DNA of 52,495 bases from Halothiobacillus sp. 15-55-196 (GCA_002282715.1 NCKC01000009.1:1-52495), one strand, 5' to 3'. Numbered from the stretch's first letter, positions 12,928-22,144 are shown. Numbers and translations are program-made. Notes: generated from the sequence alone by a model not told the origin.

Positions 12928-13110
12928 ATGCTTTCAATGCCAGTCGGCGGCCTGTTTGGCTTTATTATTCTCGCGCTCGACATCTGGGCCATCATTAAGG
13001 TGATTCAAAGCAACGCAGGTGCGGGCGTTAAAACGCTTTGGGTGTTACTGATCCTCTTCCTGCCCGTTTTGGGCCTCATCCTCTGGGCACTGTTAGGCCC
13101 CAAAGGATAA
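12928..13110 (+). CDS. Small PLDc_N-type membrane protein
   Basis: A 60-residue protein with two membrane segments: one in GGLFGFIILALDIWAIIKVI and one in TLWVLLILFLPVLGLILWAL, ending in GPKG. This two-helix layout with the W-(3-6)-PVLG-x2-W pattern is typical of the phospholipase-D N-terminal-like (PLDc_N) family found alone or ahead of cardiolipin synthases. ATG 12928 is chosen because GAAGGG sits eight bases upstream. The frame also opens at 12913. No catalytic domain follows, so its role is unknown. Confidence 0.82.
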   Translation: MLSMPVGGLFGFIILALDIWAIIKVIQSNAGAGVKTLWVLLILFLPVLGLILWALLGPKG

Positions 13111-13159
13111 AGCTGATCCGATTGAATCGAAGCGCCCTTGCACTGAAAGGACCAGATAG

Positions 13160-14632
13160 ATGAGCGAACACGCCCCCTCGATTCTGCTTGGCGCAGGCAC
13201 GCATCCGGCCACCATTCAAACCCGCATGATCAACCGCCACGGGCTGATCGCAGGGGCCACCGGCACGGGCAAGACTGTGACTCTTCAAGTGTTGGCGGAG
13301 CAGTTTGCCCGGCTCGGCACCCCCGTTTTCGTGGCGGACATCAAAGGCGATTTGTCCGGCATCGCGGCCAGCGGCAAGCCCCACCCCAAAATCAGCGCCC
13401 GCGCCGAAAAGATGGGCCTCGAGCCCATGCACTTCCAGGCCAATCCGGTCATCTTCTGGGATGTGCACGGTGAAAAAGGTCACCCCTTCCGACTGACAAT
13501 TTCCGAAATCGGGCCTGTTGTTCTGGCCCGGCTGCTGGGTTTGAATGAGCTTCAGGAAGACGTGCTCAACATGGCATTCCAGATTGCCGACGATCAAGGC
13601 CTGCTGCTGCTCGATTTCAAGGATTTCGAGGCTTTGCTGCGCCACCTCGATGAAGCGGGCGACGAATACCAATCGCAATACGGTCGCATCTCCAGCGCCA
13701 GCTTGGGCGCCATCATGCGCGCCGTCACCGGCTTCAAGCGCGAAGGGGCGGAACAGCTCTTCGGCGAGCCGGCCATCGCCCTCGATGATCTGCTCATTGA
13801 ATCCGACACGGGCGCGGGCATGATTCACGTGCTGGCCGCGGATCGGCTTTATCGGGAAAGCCCGAAGGTCTATGCCGCCTTGTTGCTCTGGCTACTCTCG
13901 GAATTATTCGAGCAGATGCCCGAAGTCGGCGATCTCGATGCGCCCAAATTCGTGCTGTTCTTTGACGAAGCGCACCTGTTGTTCGACGATGCCCCCAAAC
14001 CACTGATCGACAAGATCGAGCAGGTGGTTCGTCTGGTGCGTTCCAAAGGCGTGGGCGTTTATTTCGTCACGCAAAATCCGCTCGATCTGCCCGAAACCGT
14101 ATTGGGCCAACTCGGTAACCGGGTACAACATGCGTTGCGCGCGTTTACGCCGCGCGACCAGAAAGCCGTGCGTGCCGCCGCGCAGACCTTTCGCAGCAAC
14201 GAGGCGATCGACGTGGAAACGGTCATCACCCAGCTTGGCGTGGGCGAAGCACTGATTTCCTGTCTGGATGCCAAAGGCATGCCGACACCGGTTGAGCAGG
14301 TACTCATGCGCCCGCCGATGAGCCGTATCGGCCCGCTCACCGATGAAGAACGCGCGGCCATCATGCAGCGCTCACGTTACCGGGGGCGGTTCGACACGCC
14401 GGTGGATCGCGATTCCGCGTTCGAGATGCTCAAAAAACGCACTGAAGAAAAGCGCCAACAGACCCAACTGAGCGCACAAAATGCCCAAGAGGAAAAAAAT
14501 GCGCAATCCACCGCTCGGACCAGCCGCCGACAAACGCCGCTGGAAGCGTTCATCAGCAGTACGGTTCGTGCCATCGGCAGCCAGATCGGACGCCAACTGA
14601 TCCGCTCGCTACTCGGTAGCTTGAAACGCTGA
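13160..14632 (+). CDS. HerA/FtsK-like ATPase of the DUF853 (YjgR) family
   Basis: A 490-residue cytoplasmic P-loop ATPase. Walker A is GATGTGKTVTLQ (about residues 30-41) and Walker B is FVLFFDEAHLLFDD. An arginine-rich segment typical of HerA-like helicases lies after FVTQNPLDLPE. The C-terminus is a charged linker (KKRTEEKRQQTQ) and a short basic tail ending in RQLIRSLLGSLKR. Length and motifs fit the YjgR/DUF853 family, whose substrate is unknown. ATG 13160 has AAGGA about nine bases upstream. It stands alone between the small membrane protein and the pyruvate dehydrogenase operon. Confidence 0.9.
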   Translation: MSEHAPSILLGAGTHPATIQTRMINRHGLIAGATGTGKTVTLQVLAEQFARLGTPVFVADIKGDLSGIAASGKPHPKISARAEKMGLEPMHFQANPVIFWDVHGEKGHPFRLTISEIGPVVLARLLGLNELQEDVLNMAFQIADDQGLLLLDFKDFEALLRHLDEAGDEYQSQYGRISSASLGAIMRAVTGFKREGAEQLFGEPAIALDDLLIESDTGAGMIHVLAADRLYRESPKVYAALLLWLLSELFEQMPEVGDLDAPKFVLFFDEAHLLFDDAPKPLIDKIEQVVRLVRSKGVGVYFVTQNPLDLPETVLGQLGNRVQHALRAFTPRDQKAVRAAAQTFRSNEAIDVETVITQLGVGEALISCLDAKGMPTPVEQVLMRPPMSRIGPLTDEERAAIMQRSRYRGRFDTPVDRDSAFEMLKKRTEEKRQQTQLSAQNAQEEKNAQSTARTSRRQTPLEAFISSTVRAIGSQIGRQLIRSLLGSLKR

Positions 14633-14896
14633 ATAGTCCAAACAGGGAACAGGAAATACACGCTGGCAAGGGACAATCGGCAAAAATTTCCGCATAATGC
14701 AGCCCGTTGCGCCGACAGAATCGTTCGTTCGAGTTTGAGGCTGCCTGTTTACCCCAAGGCGAGGTTATAAGCCCCGCTAGAGCATGCATGTTCGCTGCGA
14801 GCGCTTGTTCCTCGCCCGATCATCGCCCTACATCTGATATGAATGCTGCTGGCCTTTTGCCCGCAGGTGACAGCCCGATTCCAAAGGAGTACCCGA

Positions 14897-17566
14897 GTGA
14901 CTGCATACCAAGATCAAGACCCGCAAGAAACCCGCGAATGGCTCGAAGCCTTAGAGGCGGTCGTGGCCGTCGAAGGCACAGACAAGGCGCGGCACCTGAT
15001 CGGCAACCTGATCGAGGCGGCTCGCAAACACGGCATCGACACACCCTATTCGGCGACCACGCCGTACATCAACACCATTCCCGCAGAAAAAGAGCCGACC
15101 TACCCCGGTGATCGCCAACTGGAACAGCGCCTGCGCGCGTTGATCCGCTGGAATGCCATGGCCATGGTCGCTCGGGCGAACAAACACACCTCCGTAGGTG
15201 GCCATATCGCCACCTTCCAGTCCAGCGCCACCATGTACGAAGTGGGTTTCAACCACTTCTTCAAGGGTCACGATCACCCCGATGGGGCCGACATGGTGTT
15301 CTTCCAGGGCCACGCCTCGCCGGGCATGTACGCACGCGCCTTTCTCGAAGGCCGCATCAGCGAAGAACAACTCGCCAATTTCCGTCAGGAAGCACATCTC
15401 GATGGCGTTTCTTCCTATCCGCACCCCTGGCTGATGCCGACTTTCTGGCAGTTCCCGACCGTGTCGATGGGTCTTGGCCCATTACAGGCCATCTATCAGG
15501 CGCGCTTCATGAAATACATGGACGCCCGCGGCATGGCGAAGATGAACACCCGCAAGGTCTGGGCATTCCTCGGTGACGGCGAGATGGACGAACCGGAATC
15601 CACCGGTGCCATCGGCTTGGCCGTGCGCGAAAAGCTCGACAACCTGGTGTTCGTCATCAACGCCAACCTGCAACGCCTCGATGGCCCGGTGCGCGGGAAC
15701 GGCAAAGTGGTTCAGGAACTGGAAGGCAGCTTCCGTGGTGCGGGCTGGAACGTCATCAAGGTGCTCTGGGGGCCGGGCTGGGATGAGCTTTTGCAAAAGG
15801 ATACGTCCGGCAAACTCATGCAGTTGATGATGGAAACAGTCGACGGCGAATATCAGGCCTACAAGGCCAAGGATGGCGCTTTTGTCCGCAAGCATTTCTT
15901 CGGCAAGTACCCGGAAACCGCTGAACTCGTCAAGAACATGACCGACGAGGAAATCTTCGGCCTGACCCGCGGCGGTCACAGCCCACGCAAGATGTATGCG
16001 GCCTACAAGGCGGCCACCGAGCACAAAGGCCAGCCGACCGTCATCATCGCCAAAACCATCAAAGGCTATGGCATGGGGCCATTCGGCGAAGGCGCGATGA
16101 CGGCGCACAATCAGAAGAAGCTGGATGTCGACGGCCTCAAATACTTCCGCGACCGCTTCGGCCTGCCCATTTCCGATGCGCAACTGGAAAACGACGTTCC
16201 CTTCTACAAACCGGAAGATAGCCACGAACTGATCAAGTATCTGCACGAACGACGGAGCGCGCTGGGCGGTTACCTGCCCAGCCGGGTGGATCGCGCAGCC
16301 GCCCTGCCGACGCCGGAACTGTCTGCTTTCGACATGATTCTCAAAGGCACTGCCGATCGCGAAATGTCGAGCACCATGCTGTTCGGCCGGATTCTCGCCA
16401 TCATCTTGCGTGATAAAGAACTCGGCAAACGCGTCGTCCCGATCATCCCCGATGAAGCCCGTACCTTCGGTCTGGAAGGCCTGTTCCGTCAGGTCGGCAT
16501 TTACGATCCGGCGGGGCAGCTGTACGAACCCGTCGACTCCGATCAGGTGTCCTGGTACAAGCAGGCCACCAATGGTCAGGTATTGCAGGAAGGCATCAAC
16601 GAAGCCGGTTCCATGTCCTCCTGGCTGGCCGCGGCGACCGCCTACGCCAACTACGGCGAGGCCATGATTCCGTTCTATATCTACTACTCGATGTTCGGCT
16701 ATCAGCGCGTGGGCGATCTGGTCTGGCTGGGCGGCGACATGCGCGCACGCGGCTTTATCGTCGGCGGTACCGCTGGTCGCACCACGCTGGAAGGCGAAGG
16801 CCTCCAGCATCAGGACGGCCATAACCTCGTCTTCTTCAGCGCCGTACCCAACTGCAAGGCCTACGACCCGACCTACGGGTATGAGATGGCCGTCATCATT
16901 CGTGCGGGCCTCAAGGAAATGTTCACCGACAAAAAGGACGTGTTCTACTACATCACCGCGATGAACGAAAACTACCCGCACCCCGCCATGCCGGAAGAGA
17001 ACCAGGATCAAATCGAGCAAGGCATCCTGCGCGGCTTGTATCCGTTCAGCAAATCCAAGGCGAAACACAAGGCGCGTGTCCAGTTGCTCGGCTCCGGCAC
17101 CATTCTGCGTGAAGTGGAAAAAGCCGCTGCCATGCTGGAAGCGGACTGGAACGTGGCCGCCGATGTCTGGTCGGCAACGAGCTTCAGCGAACTGGCACGA
17201 GATGGCCAGGCCTGCGTGCGTGAAAGCCGCCTGAACCCGGAAGCACCACAAAAAGTGCCCTACGTGACGGCTGCACTGGAGCCGACCCATGGCCCCATCA
17301 TCGCCGCAACCGACTACATCCATCTGTATACCGAGCAGGTGCGCTCATTCATGCCGCGCCGTTACGTCACGCTGGGCACAGACGGCTTTGGCCGCTCCGA
17401 TACGCGTGCCGCGTTGCGTAAATTCTTTGAAGTGGATGCAGCCAACATCGTGATCACGGCGCTCAAGGCACTGGCAGATGAAGGCACCATCGCCGCCTCT
17501 GTTGTCTCGCAAGCCATCAAGAAGTACGACATCAACCCGACCTTAGGCATGCCTTCTTCACGTTAA
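14897..17566 (+). CDS. aceE: Pyruvate dehydrogenase E1 component AceE
   Basis: AceE is the thiamine-diphosphate-dependent E1 of the pyruvate dehydrogenase complex. It decarboxylates pyruvate and acetylates the lipoyl groups of AceF. The frame is open from 14843, but GTG 14897 has AAAGGAGT six bases upstream and gives VTAYQDQDPQETREW, the usual N-terminus, for 889 residues. The ThDP/Mg motif GDGEMDEPE, followed by NLVFVINANLQRLDGPV, is clear. This is the homodimeric E. coli-type enzyme. It heads an aceE-aceF-lpdA operon with structured gaps between the genes. Confidence 0.97.
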   Translation: MTAYQDQDPQETREWLEALEAVVAVEGTDKARHLIGNLIEAARKHGIDTPYSATTPYINTIPAEKEPTYPGDRQLEQRLRALIRWNAMAMVARANKHTSVGGHIATFQSSATMYEVGFNHFFKGHDHPDGADMVFFQGHASPGMYARAFLEGRISEEQLANFRQEAHLDGVSSYPHPWLMPTFWQFPTVSMGLGPLQAIYQARFMKYMDARGMAKMNTRKVWAFLGDGEMDEPESTGAIGLAVREKLDNLVFVINANLQRLDGPVRGNGKVVQELEGSFRGAGWNVIKVLWGPGWDELLQKDTSGKLMQLMMETVDGEYQAYKAKDGAFVRKHFFGKYPETAELVKNMTDEEIFGLTRGGHSPRKMYAAYKAATEHKGQPTVIIAKTIKGYGMGPFGEGAMTAHNQKKLDVDGLKYFRDRFGLPISDAQLENDVPFYKPEDSHELIKYLHERRSALGGYLPSRVDRAAALPTPELSAFDMILKGTADREMSSTMLFGRILAIILRDKELGKRVVPIIPDEARTFGLEGLFRQVGIYDPAGQLYEPVDSDQVSWYKQATNGQVLQEGINEAGSMSSWLAAATAYANYGEAMIPFYIYYSMFGYQRVGDLVWLGGDMRARGFIVGGTAGRTTLEGEGLQHQDGHNLVFFSAVPNCKAYDPTYGYEMAVIIRAGLKEMFTDKKDVFYYITAMNENYPHPAMPEENQDQIEQGILRGLYPFSKSKAKHKARVQLLGSGTILREVEKAAAMLEADWNVAADVWSATSFSELARDGQACVRESRLNPEAPQKVPYVTAALEPTHGPIIAATDYIHLYTEQVRSFMPRRYVTLGTDGFGRSDTRAALRKFFEVDAANIVITALKALADEGTIAASVVSQAIKKYDINPTLGMPSSR

Positions 17567-17581
17567 AACGGGATCGTCGAT

Positions 17582-17605
17582 CGCCCCGCTACATGCAACG
17601 GGGCG
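17582..17605 (+). repeat. Hairpin between aceE and aceF
   Basis: A perfect 7-bp stem CGCCCCG (17582-17588) / CGGGGCG (17599-17605) with a 10-base loop, 15 bases after the aceE stop. No T-run follows, so it is more likely an mRNA-stability or processing element than a terminator. Confidence 0.6.
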
Positions 17606-17650
17606 CATCACATGGAACAATTTTGGATTGAACATTTTTGGAGCACGCGT

Positions 17651-18973
17651 ATGACCGTGAAATCAGTCCCCTTGCCGGATATCGGCAACTTCAAAGACTT
17701 GCCTGTCATCGAAGTACTGGTTGCCGTGGGTGACCGGGTTGAAGCCGAGCAATCACTGATTACCCTCGAATCCGACAAGGCCACCATGGAAATCCCCGCG
17801 CCGTTCGCCGGCGTGGTGAAAAAGGTGCTGGTCAAAACGGACGACACCGTCAACGTGGGCGACATCATTGTCGAAATAGATGCACAAGACGCTGCCAGCC
17901 CGGCACCGGAACCTGCCAAAGCTGAACCGGCCGCCTCAAGTGTTCCGGCGCCTGAACCAACCGCACCTACGCCCGTTGAAGCTGCGCCTGCCGTAGCTGT
18001 GGCACCAACACCCGCAGCGGCTCCGGCGAACGTTGTAAACTCGCCCATCAACGCACCGACATTTGGCGCCACCTTCCACGCCAGCCCTTCGGTACGCGCG
18101 TTTGCCCGCACGCTGGGCGTGGACCTCGCCAAAGTTACCGGCACCGGTGTGAAGGGACGCATCCAGAAAGACGACATCACGGCCTTCGTCAAGAATGCAC
18201 TGACTCAATCGTCAGGCCCTGTGGCAACGGCTGGTGGCTCCATTCCGCCCCTACCCAGCATCGACTTCAGCCAGTTCGGCAAAATCGAGACCGTGCCGTT
18301 ATCCCGGATTCAAAAGCGTTCGGGCAAACATCTGTCCACCTGCTGGCTGAATATTCCGCACGTCACCCAGTTCGATGAAACCGACATCACCGATCTCGAA
18401 GCCTTCCGCCAATCGTTGAAAGCTCGTGCAGAAAAAGCCGGCGTCAAGCTCACCCCGCTGGTGTTCATTCTCAAAGCCGTGGCGCACACTCTCGCCGACT
18501 TCCCCAAATTCAACGCCTCACTCGATGCCAGTGGCGAGAACCTGATTCTCAAGAAATACATCCACATCGGTGTAGCCGTCGACACACCCAATGGCCTGGT
18601 CGTCCCCGTGATCCGCAATGTCGATCAAAAAGGACTGTTCGAACTCTCTGCCGAACTTGCTGCCGTGAGTGTCCGAGCACGTGACGGCAAATTGAGCCCG
18701 GATGATATGTCCGGCGGCTGCTTCTCGATTTCCAGTCTCGGCGGCATCGGCGGCGCGCAGTTCACGCCCATCGTCAACGGGCCGGAAGTCGCGATTCTCG
18801 GCGTTTCCCGCTCGAAAATGAGCCCGGTCTGGAATGGCGAAACCTTCGAACCGCGCCTGATGCTGCCGCTTGCCCTGTCCTACGATCATCGCGTAATCGA
18901 CGGCGCGCAGGGTGCCCGCTTCATCACCGGTCTCTCGGCTGTGCTGAGCGACTTGCGCGAACTCATTCTCTAA
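17651..18973 (+). CDS. aceF: Dihydrolipoamide acetyltransferase AceF (PDH E2)
   Basis: AceF forms the core of the pyruvate dehydrogenase complex and transfers acetyl groups to CoA. ATG 17651 (GGAG seven bases upstream) gives 440 residues. There is one lipoyl domain with the lipoylated Lys43 in [10 protein letters not shown], then an Ala/Pro-rich linker (about 80-135). A peripheral-subunit-binding domain follows ([18 protein letters not shown]), and the catalytic domain ends with SYDHRVIDG carrying the active-site His and Asp. E. coli AceF has three lipoyl domains, and this one has a single copy. Confidence 0.96.
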   Translation: MTVKSVPLPDIGNFKDLPVIEVLVAVGDRVEAEQSLITLESDKATMEIPAPFAGVVKKVLVKTDDTVNVGDIIVEIDAQDAASPAPEPAKAEPAASSVPAPEPTAPTPVEAAPAVAVAPTPAAAPANVVNSPINAPTFGATFHASPSVRAFARTLGVDLAKVTGTGVKGRIQKDDITAFVKNALTQSSGPVATAGGSIPPLPSIDFSQFGKIETVPLSRIQKRSGKHLSTCWLNIPHVTQFDETDITDLEAFRQSLKARAEKAGVKLTPLVFILKAVAHTLADFPKFNASLDASGENLILKKYIHIGVAVDTPNGLVVPVIRNVDQKGLFELSAELAAVSVRARDGKLSPDDMSGGCFSISSLGGIGGAQFTPIVNGPEVAILGVSRSKMSPVWNGETFEPRLMLPLALSYDHRVIDGAQGARFITGLSAVLSDLRELIL

Positions 18974-19119
18974 GGAGCCTCTGATGAAATCAGAGCCTCC
19001 GTGCGGCACAAGGACGTGCCGCCATTTTCAATCACGTAGGTGGTTGAAAATGAAGCAAGGCAAAAGTCACGCCTTTTGCTTTGCGTTCTCTGAGAATTTC
19101 AGGATGGAATTATTCAGAG
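18974..19119 (+). repeat. Run of five consecutive hairpins between aceF and lpdA
   Basis: Five back-to-back inverted repeats fill most of the 180-base gap. (1) 18974-19000: GGAG-C-CTCTGAT, 3-base loop, ATCAGAG-C-CTCC. (2) 19003-19022: GCGGCAC/GTGCCGC. (3) 19024-19051: 12 pairs starting ATTTTCAA, with a GTAG loop. (4) 19055-19084: 12 pairs, GCAAGGCAAAAG against CTTTTGCTTTGC with one G-T pair. (5) 19088-19119: CTCTGAGAATTTC against GAATTATTCAGAG with two mismatches and one G-T pair. None is followed by a T-run. The outer parts, GAGCCTCTGATGAAATC and the complement GAAGCTCTGAATAATTC, also resemble terminal inverted repeats, so a small mobile-element remnant is possible. Confidence 0.75.
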
Positions 19120-19153
19120 CTTCTCTAAACAGATTCTCACAAGGGACACCGAC

Positions 19154-20926
19154 ATGGCATCACTTGAAACCATCAAACTGCCCGACATCGGCGTGTCCGG
19201 CAAAGTCGAAATCATCGAAGTGCTGGTTGAAGCCGGACAGACCGTCGAAGCCGAAACCTCGATGCTCACGCTGGAATCCGACAAGGCCACCATGGAGATC
19301 CCGGCGCCAAAATCCGGCAAGATTGTTGAACTGCTGATCAAGGTCGGCGATCAAGTCGGCACGGGCGACCCCATCGCCACCATGGAATCCGCCACTGAAT
19401 CCGCGGGCGAATCAGCCCATGCAGCCGCAGAACCGGCGCCCAGTGCACCCAAGGCCGTGGCGACTGCTGCCGCAACGGCAGCACCCGTCGCAGCGCCGTC
19501 TGATATGAATGCAGATCATCAATGTGACGTGGTCGTTCTGGGTGCAGGCCCCGGCGGATACACCGCCGCCTTCCGCGCTGCGGATCTGGGCAAGAAGGTC
19601 ATCCTGATCGAGCGCTATGAAAAAATCGGTGGCGTGTGCCTGAACGTGGGCTGCATCCCGTCCAAGGCCCTGCTGCACGTATCCGGCATTCTCAACGAAA
19701 CCTGCGAAATGGGCAGTCATGGCATTACCTTTGCCGAGCCGAAAATCGATCTCGATGGCCTGCGTGGCTTCAAGAACGGCGTGATCGACAAACTCACCGG
19801 CGGCCTCAAGCAATTAGCCAAACAGCGCAAGGTCACCATCCTGCACGGTGTCGGCCAATTTGCCAGCGCCAACCATATCCGCATTACCGCCGCCGATGGC
19901 AGCCAGACGACCGTTCAATTCGAACACGCCATCATCGCCGCGGGTTCACAGCCAGTGAAACTGCCGTTCATTCCCCACGACGATCCCCGCGTCATCGACT
20001 CGACCGGTGCGCTCGAACTGGCCGATATACCCAAGCGGATGCTGATCATCGGCGGCGGCATCATCGGGCTGGAAATGGCGCAGGTGTACGCGTCGCTCGG
20101 CAGCAAGATCACCATCGTCGAACTGGCGGACAACATCATCCCCGGCGCGGACAAGGACCTGGTTCGCCCGCTGCTCAAAGACATCAAGAAACGCTACGAG
20201 AATATTTATCTCGGCAGCAAGGTCACCGGCGTCACCGCGACCGCCGAAGGCTTGGATGTGACCTTCGAAGGCAAATCCGCCCCGGCAACCGATCGCTTCG
20301 ACAAGATTCTGGTCGCTGTCGGCCGCACGCCGAACGGCCGCAAGCTCAACCTGGAAGCCGCCGGTGTCACCGTCGATCAGCGCGGCTTCATCCCCGTTGA
20401 CGCGCGGATGCAAACCAATGTGCCGCACATCTTCGCCATTGGCGACATCGTCGGCCAACCCATGCTGGCCCACAAGGCCGTGCATGAAGGCAAGGTGGCA
20501 GCAGAAGTCATCTGCGGCATGAAATCCGCCTTCACGCCCATCACCATCCCGAGCGTGGCCTACACCGACCCGGAAATCGCGTGGGCGGGCAAAACCGAAG
20601 ATCAACTCAAGGAAGAAGGCATCGCCTACGAGAAAGGCGCCTTCCCCTGGGCCGCATCTGGCCGCTCGCTGAGTATCGGCCGCGATGAAGGCCTGACCAA
20701 GGCGCTCTTCTGTGCAGAAACCCACCGACTGCTCGGCGTTGGTATTGTCGGCCCCAACGCGGGCGAACTGATTGCCGAAGCCGTGCTCGCTATGGAAATG
20801 GGCGCCGATATGAGCGATATCGCCCTGACCATCCACCCGCACCCGACGCTCTCGGAAACTCTGGGTTTCGCAGCCGAAATGGCCGAAGGAACGATCACAG
20901 ATTTGCTGCCACCCAAGAAGCGTTAA
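19154..20926 (+). CDS. lpdA: Dihydrolipoyl dehydrogenase with N-terminal lipoyl domain (PDH E3)
   Basis: This FAD enzyme reoxidises the dihydrolipoyl groups of AceF with NAD. The 590 residues comprise a lipoyl domain (1-78, lipoylated Lys44 in [10 protein letters not shown]), an Ala/Pro linker (about 80-120), then E3. E3 has the FAD motif VVVLGAGPGGYTAAF (126-140), the redox disulfide Cys162/Cys167 in GGVCLNVGCIPSKALL, the NAD motif IGGGIIGLEMAQVYASLG and the catalytic His in HPHPTLSETLG. E3 enzymes with an added lipoyl domain are known in several proteobacteria. It is third in the operon, behind a 180-base gap packed with hairpins. Confidence 0.97.
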   Translation: MASLETIKLPDIGVSGKVEIIEVLVEAGQTVEAETSMLTLESDKATMEIPAPKSGKIVELLIKVGDQVGTGDPIATMESATESAGESAHAAAEPAPSAPKAVATAAATAAPVAAPSDMNADHQCDVVVLGAGPGGYTAAFRAADLGKKVILIERYEKIGGVCLNVGCIPSKALLHVSGILNETCEMGSHGITFAEPKIDLDGLRGFKNGVIDKLTGGLKQLAKQRKVTILHGVGQFASANHIRITAADGSQTTVQFEHAIIAAGSQPVKLPFIPHDDPRVIDSTGALELADIPKRMLIIGGGIIGLEMAQVYASLGSKITIVELADNIIPGADKDLVRPLLKDIKKRYENIYLGSKVTGVTATAEGLDVTFEGKSAPATDRFDKILVAVGRTPNGRKLNLEAAGVTVDQRGFIPVDARMQTNVPHIFAIGDIVGQPMLAHKAVHEGKVAAEVICGMKSAFTPITIPSVAYTDPEIAWAGKTEDQLKEEGIAYEKGAFPWAASGRSLSIGRDEGLTKALFCAETHRLLGVGIVGPNAGELIAEAVLAMEMGADMSDIALTIHPHPTLSETLGFAAEMAEGTITDLLPPKKR

Positions 20927-21154
20927 ACGCGCAGTACGCGAATGCCGATGAGGACTAGCCTTTCCCGGCTCAGATTCGATCCAGCCATTCCAGTGACTAT
21001 CACGGAATACATTGGCGGATCATCCGTGAAATGTTAGGTTTCCCTAAAAAAGAATAAAAGCGAAGAACCTGATGAAAAACGACCAATCGCGCAAATACAT
21101 ATCATTTTGGTTGGCAAAGACAGCCAATTATCTTGTCGTCTAAATCACGTTGAG
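20927..21154. other. Intergenic stretch downstream of lpdA
   Basis: No convincing gene in either direction. It is more AT-rich than the flanking PDH genes. It contains a small hairpin (TTGGC/GCCAA near 21111-21127) and an isolated GTTAGGT at 21033 with no attC fold before it. No T-rich terminator was found directly after lpdA. The stretch ends at the inverted-repeat element starting at 21155. Confidence 0.5.
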
Positions 21155-21307
21155 GCTGTAGAAAAACCCCCTTGGCAAGAAAATTCATGACCATGAGCAA
21201 AAACCGACTTCCCAAAACGCTCTGTAATCGACTATCGTCTTGTCGGGAAGGGTCAAGGCGCCCCTTGAAAATGACTATTTCGCCCCTTCAAGGGGTTTTT
21301 CTACAGC
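21155..21307. mobile_element. 153-bp element with terminal inverted repeats (MITE or IS remnant)
   Basis: GCTGTAGAAAAACCCC at 21155-21170 is repeated exactly in inverted orientation at 21292-21307 (GGGGTTTTTCTACAGC). The match continues inward with CTTG and CAAG apart from one extra C. No transposase ORF fits inside. The right end also forms CCCC-TTCAA-GGGG followed by five T residues (21283-21300), which could act as a plus-strand terminator after lpdA. No clear target duplication was seen. It may be a non-autonomous transposon or the ends of a deleted IS. It ends four bases before the first cassette core site. Confidence 0.6.
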
Positions 21308-21414
21308 GTCGTTAGGCGTCACAACGAGAGGCCGCAGCTGCGAGTGCCAAAGCAGCTCAGTGCCCAAGAAGAGAGCAGTTCCAAAATCTGGCATCAATCA
21401 AACTGGGAGCAGAA

Positions 21415-21708
21415 ATGAGCGCGTATGTGATCTTCGACGTCGAGATTCGTGACATGACCAAGTACCAAGAGTTTGTGAAGGGAGTCAAGCCTGCTATTGA
21501 CGCAGCGGGGGCCCGCTACTTAGCAAGGGGCGGAGCGCACAAGGTCTACGAGGGCGACTGGACGCCACGGCGAATCGTCGTCCTTGAGTTTCCGTCGGTC
21601 AGCGCCTGGGAGACCTTCTACAACGGTCCGACCTATCAAGGCCTAAAGGCCGTTCGCGACCAGTGCAGTTCCGCCAGACTTGTGTCTGTTGAGGGGCTTG
21701 ACCCCTAG
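21415..21708 (+). CDS. DUF1330 family protein (cassette-borne)
   Basis: A 97-residue soluble protein beginning MSAYVIFDVEIRDMTKYQEF with the DUF1330 pattern: a dimeric alpha-beta barrel-like ferredoxin fold, ARYLARGG near residue 35, and RIVVLEFPSVSAWETFYNGP near residue 53. The biochemical role of this family is unsettled. ATG 21415 has GGGAG five bases upstream. It is the sole gene of the first cassette and ends 20 bases before its attC. DUF1330 genes are, from general knowledge, common among environmental integron cassettes. Confidence 0.93.
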   Translation: MSAYVIFDVEIRDMTKYQEFVKGVKPAIDAAGARYLARGGAHKVYEGDWTPRRIVVLEFPSVSAWETFYNGPTYQGLKAVRDQCSSARLVSVEGLDP

Positions 21709-21728
21709 TGCATGCGCATCGCAGTCAC

Positions 21729-21788
21729 GCCTAACCATTCGGTCAAGCCGACGTGCCTACGGCACGCGGCTTACCTCAAACGTTAGCC
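21729..21788 (+). repeat. attC recombination site of cassette 1
   Basis: 60 bp. The outer core GCCTAAC (21729-21735) faces GTTAGCC (21782-21788). Inside are GGTCAAGCCG and CGGCTTACC, which pair apart from one unpaired C, the extrahelical base characteristic of attC. The central arm is CGTGCC-TAC-GGCACG. The crossover point would be G21782^T21783. Confidence 0.9.
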
Positions 21789-21801
21789 GTTAAGAGAGAA
21801 C

Positions 21802-22140
21802 GTGAAAACCATCACATTTGACGACTTCTTGAATGTAGACCTCCGAGTTGGACGGGTCGTAAGCACATCTGTGTTTAATGAGGCTAGGAAGCCCGCCTAT
21901 GTTCTGCATGTAGATTTCGGTGATGAGCTTGGCATCAAGAAGTCCAGCGCCCAGATTACTGCGCTCTACCAACCAGATGAACTCATTGGAAAATTGGTAG
22001 TGGCAGTCGTTAACTTCCCTCCAAAGCAAATTGGTCCATTGATGTCCGAGTGCCTGATAACGGGGTTTCATAACGAGCGGGGAGAAGTTGCGCTTTGCGC
22101 ACCTGACCAATTTGTTCCACTGGGAACTAAGCTGCTGTGA
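21802..22140 (+). CDS. CsaA/YgjH-like tRNA-binding domain protein (cassette-borne)
   Basis: A 112-residue single-domain protein of the tRNA-binding OB-fold family. Recognisable parts are FLNVDLRVGRVV at the start, AYVLHVDFGDELGIKKSSAQI in the middle, and the loop with GKLVVAVVNFPPKQIGPLMSE. CsaA-type proteins bind tRNA and have been described as export-related chaperones. The start is GTG 21802, with AAGAGAG upstream and 14 bases into the cassette. It is the only gene of cassette 2, and its stop is four bases before attC. Confidence 0.92.
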   Translation: MKTITFDDFLNVDLRVGRVVSTSVFNEARKPAYVLHVDFGDELGIKKSSAQITALYQPDELIGKLVVAVVNFPPKQIGPLMSECLITGFHNERGEVALCAPDQFVPLGTKLL

Positions 22141-22144
22141 AGGC

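Noticed and set aside
15482..17323. Minus-strand open frame of 613 codons across aceE
   Set aside because: It lies wholly antisense to a clearly conserved gene. Its His/Gln/Val-rich composition is typical of a shadow frame in GC-rich codons, and it has no domain I recognise.
21033..21039. GTTAGGT resembling an integron core site
   Set aside because: No attC-like arms precede it and no cassette gene follows before 21155; a 7-base match is expected by chance.
20927..21154. Integron integrase or attI site left of the cassettes
   Set aside because: No tyrosine-recombinase ORF and no recognisable attI; neither direction holds a long frame with the required residues.
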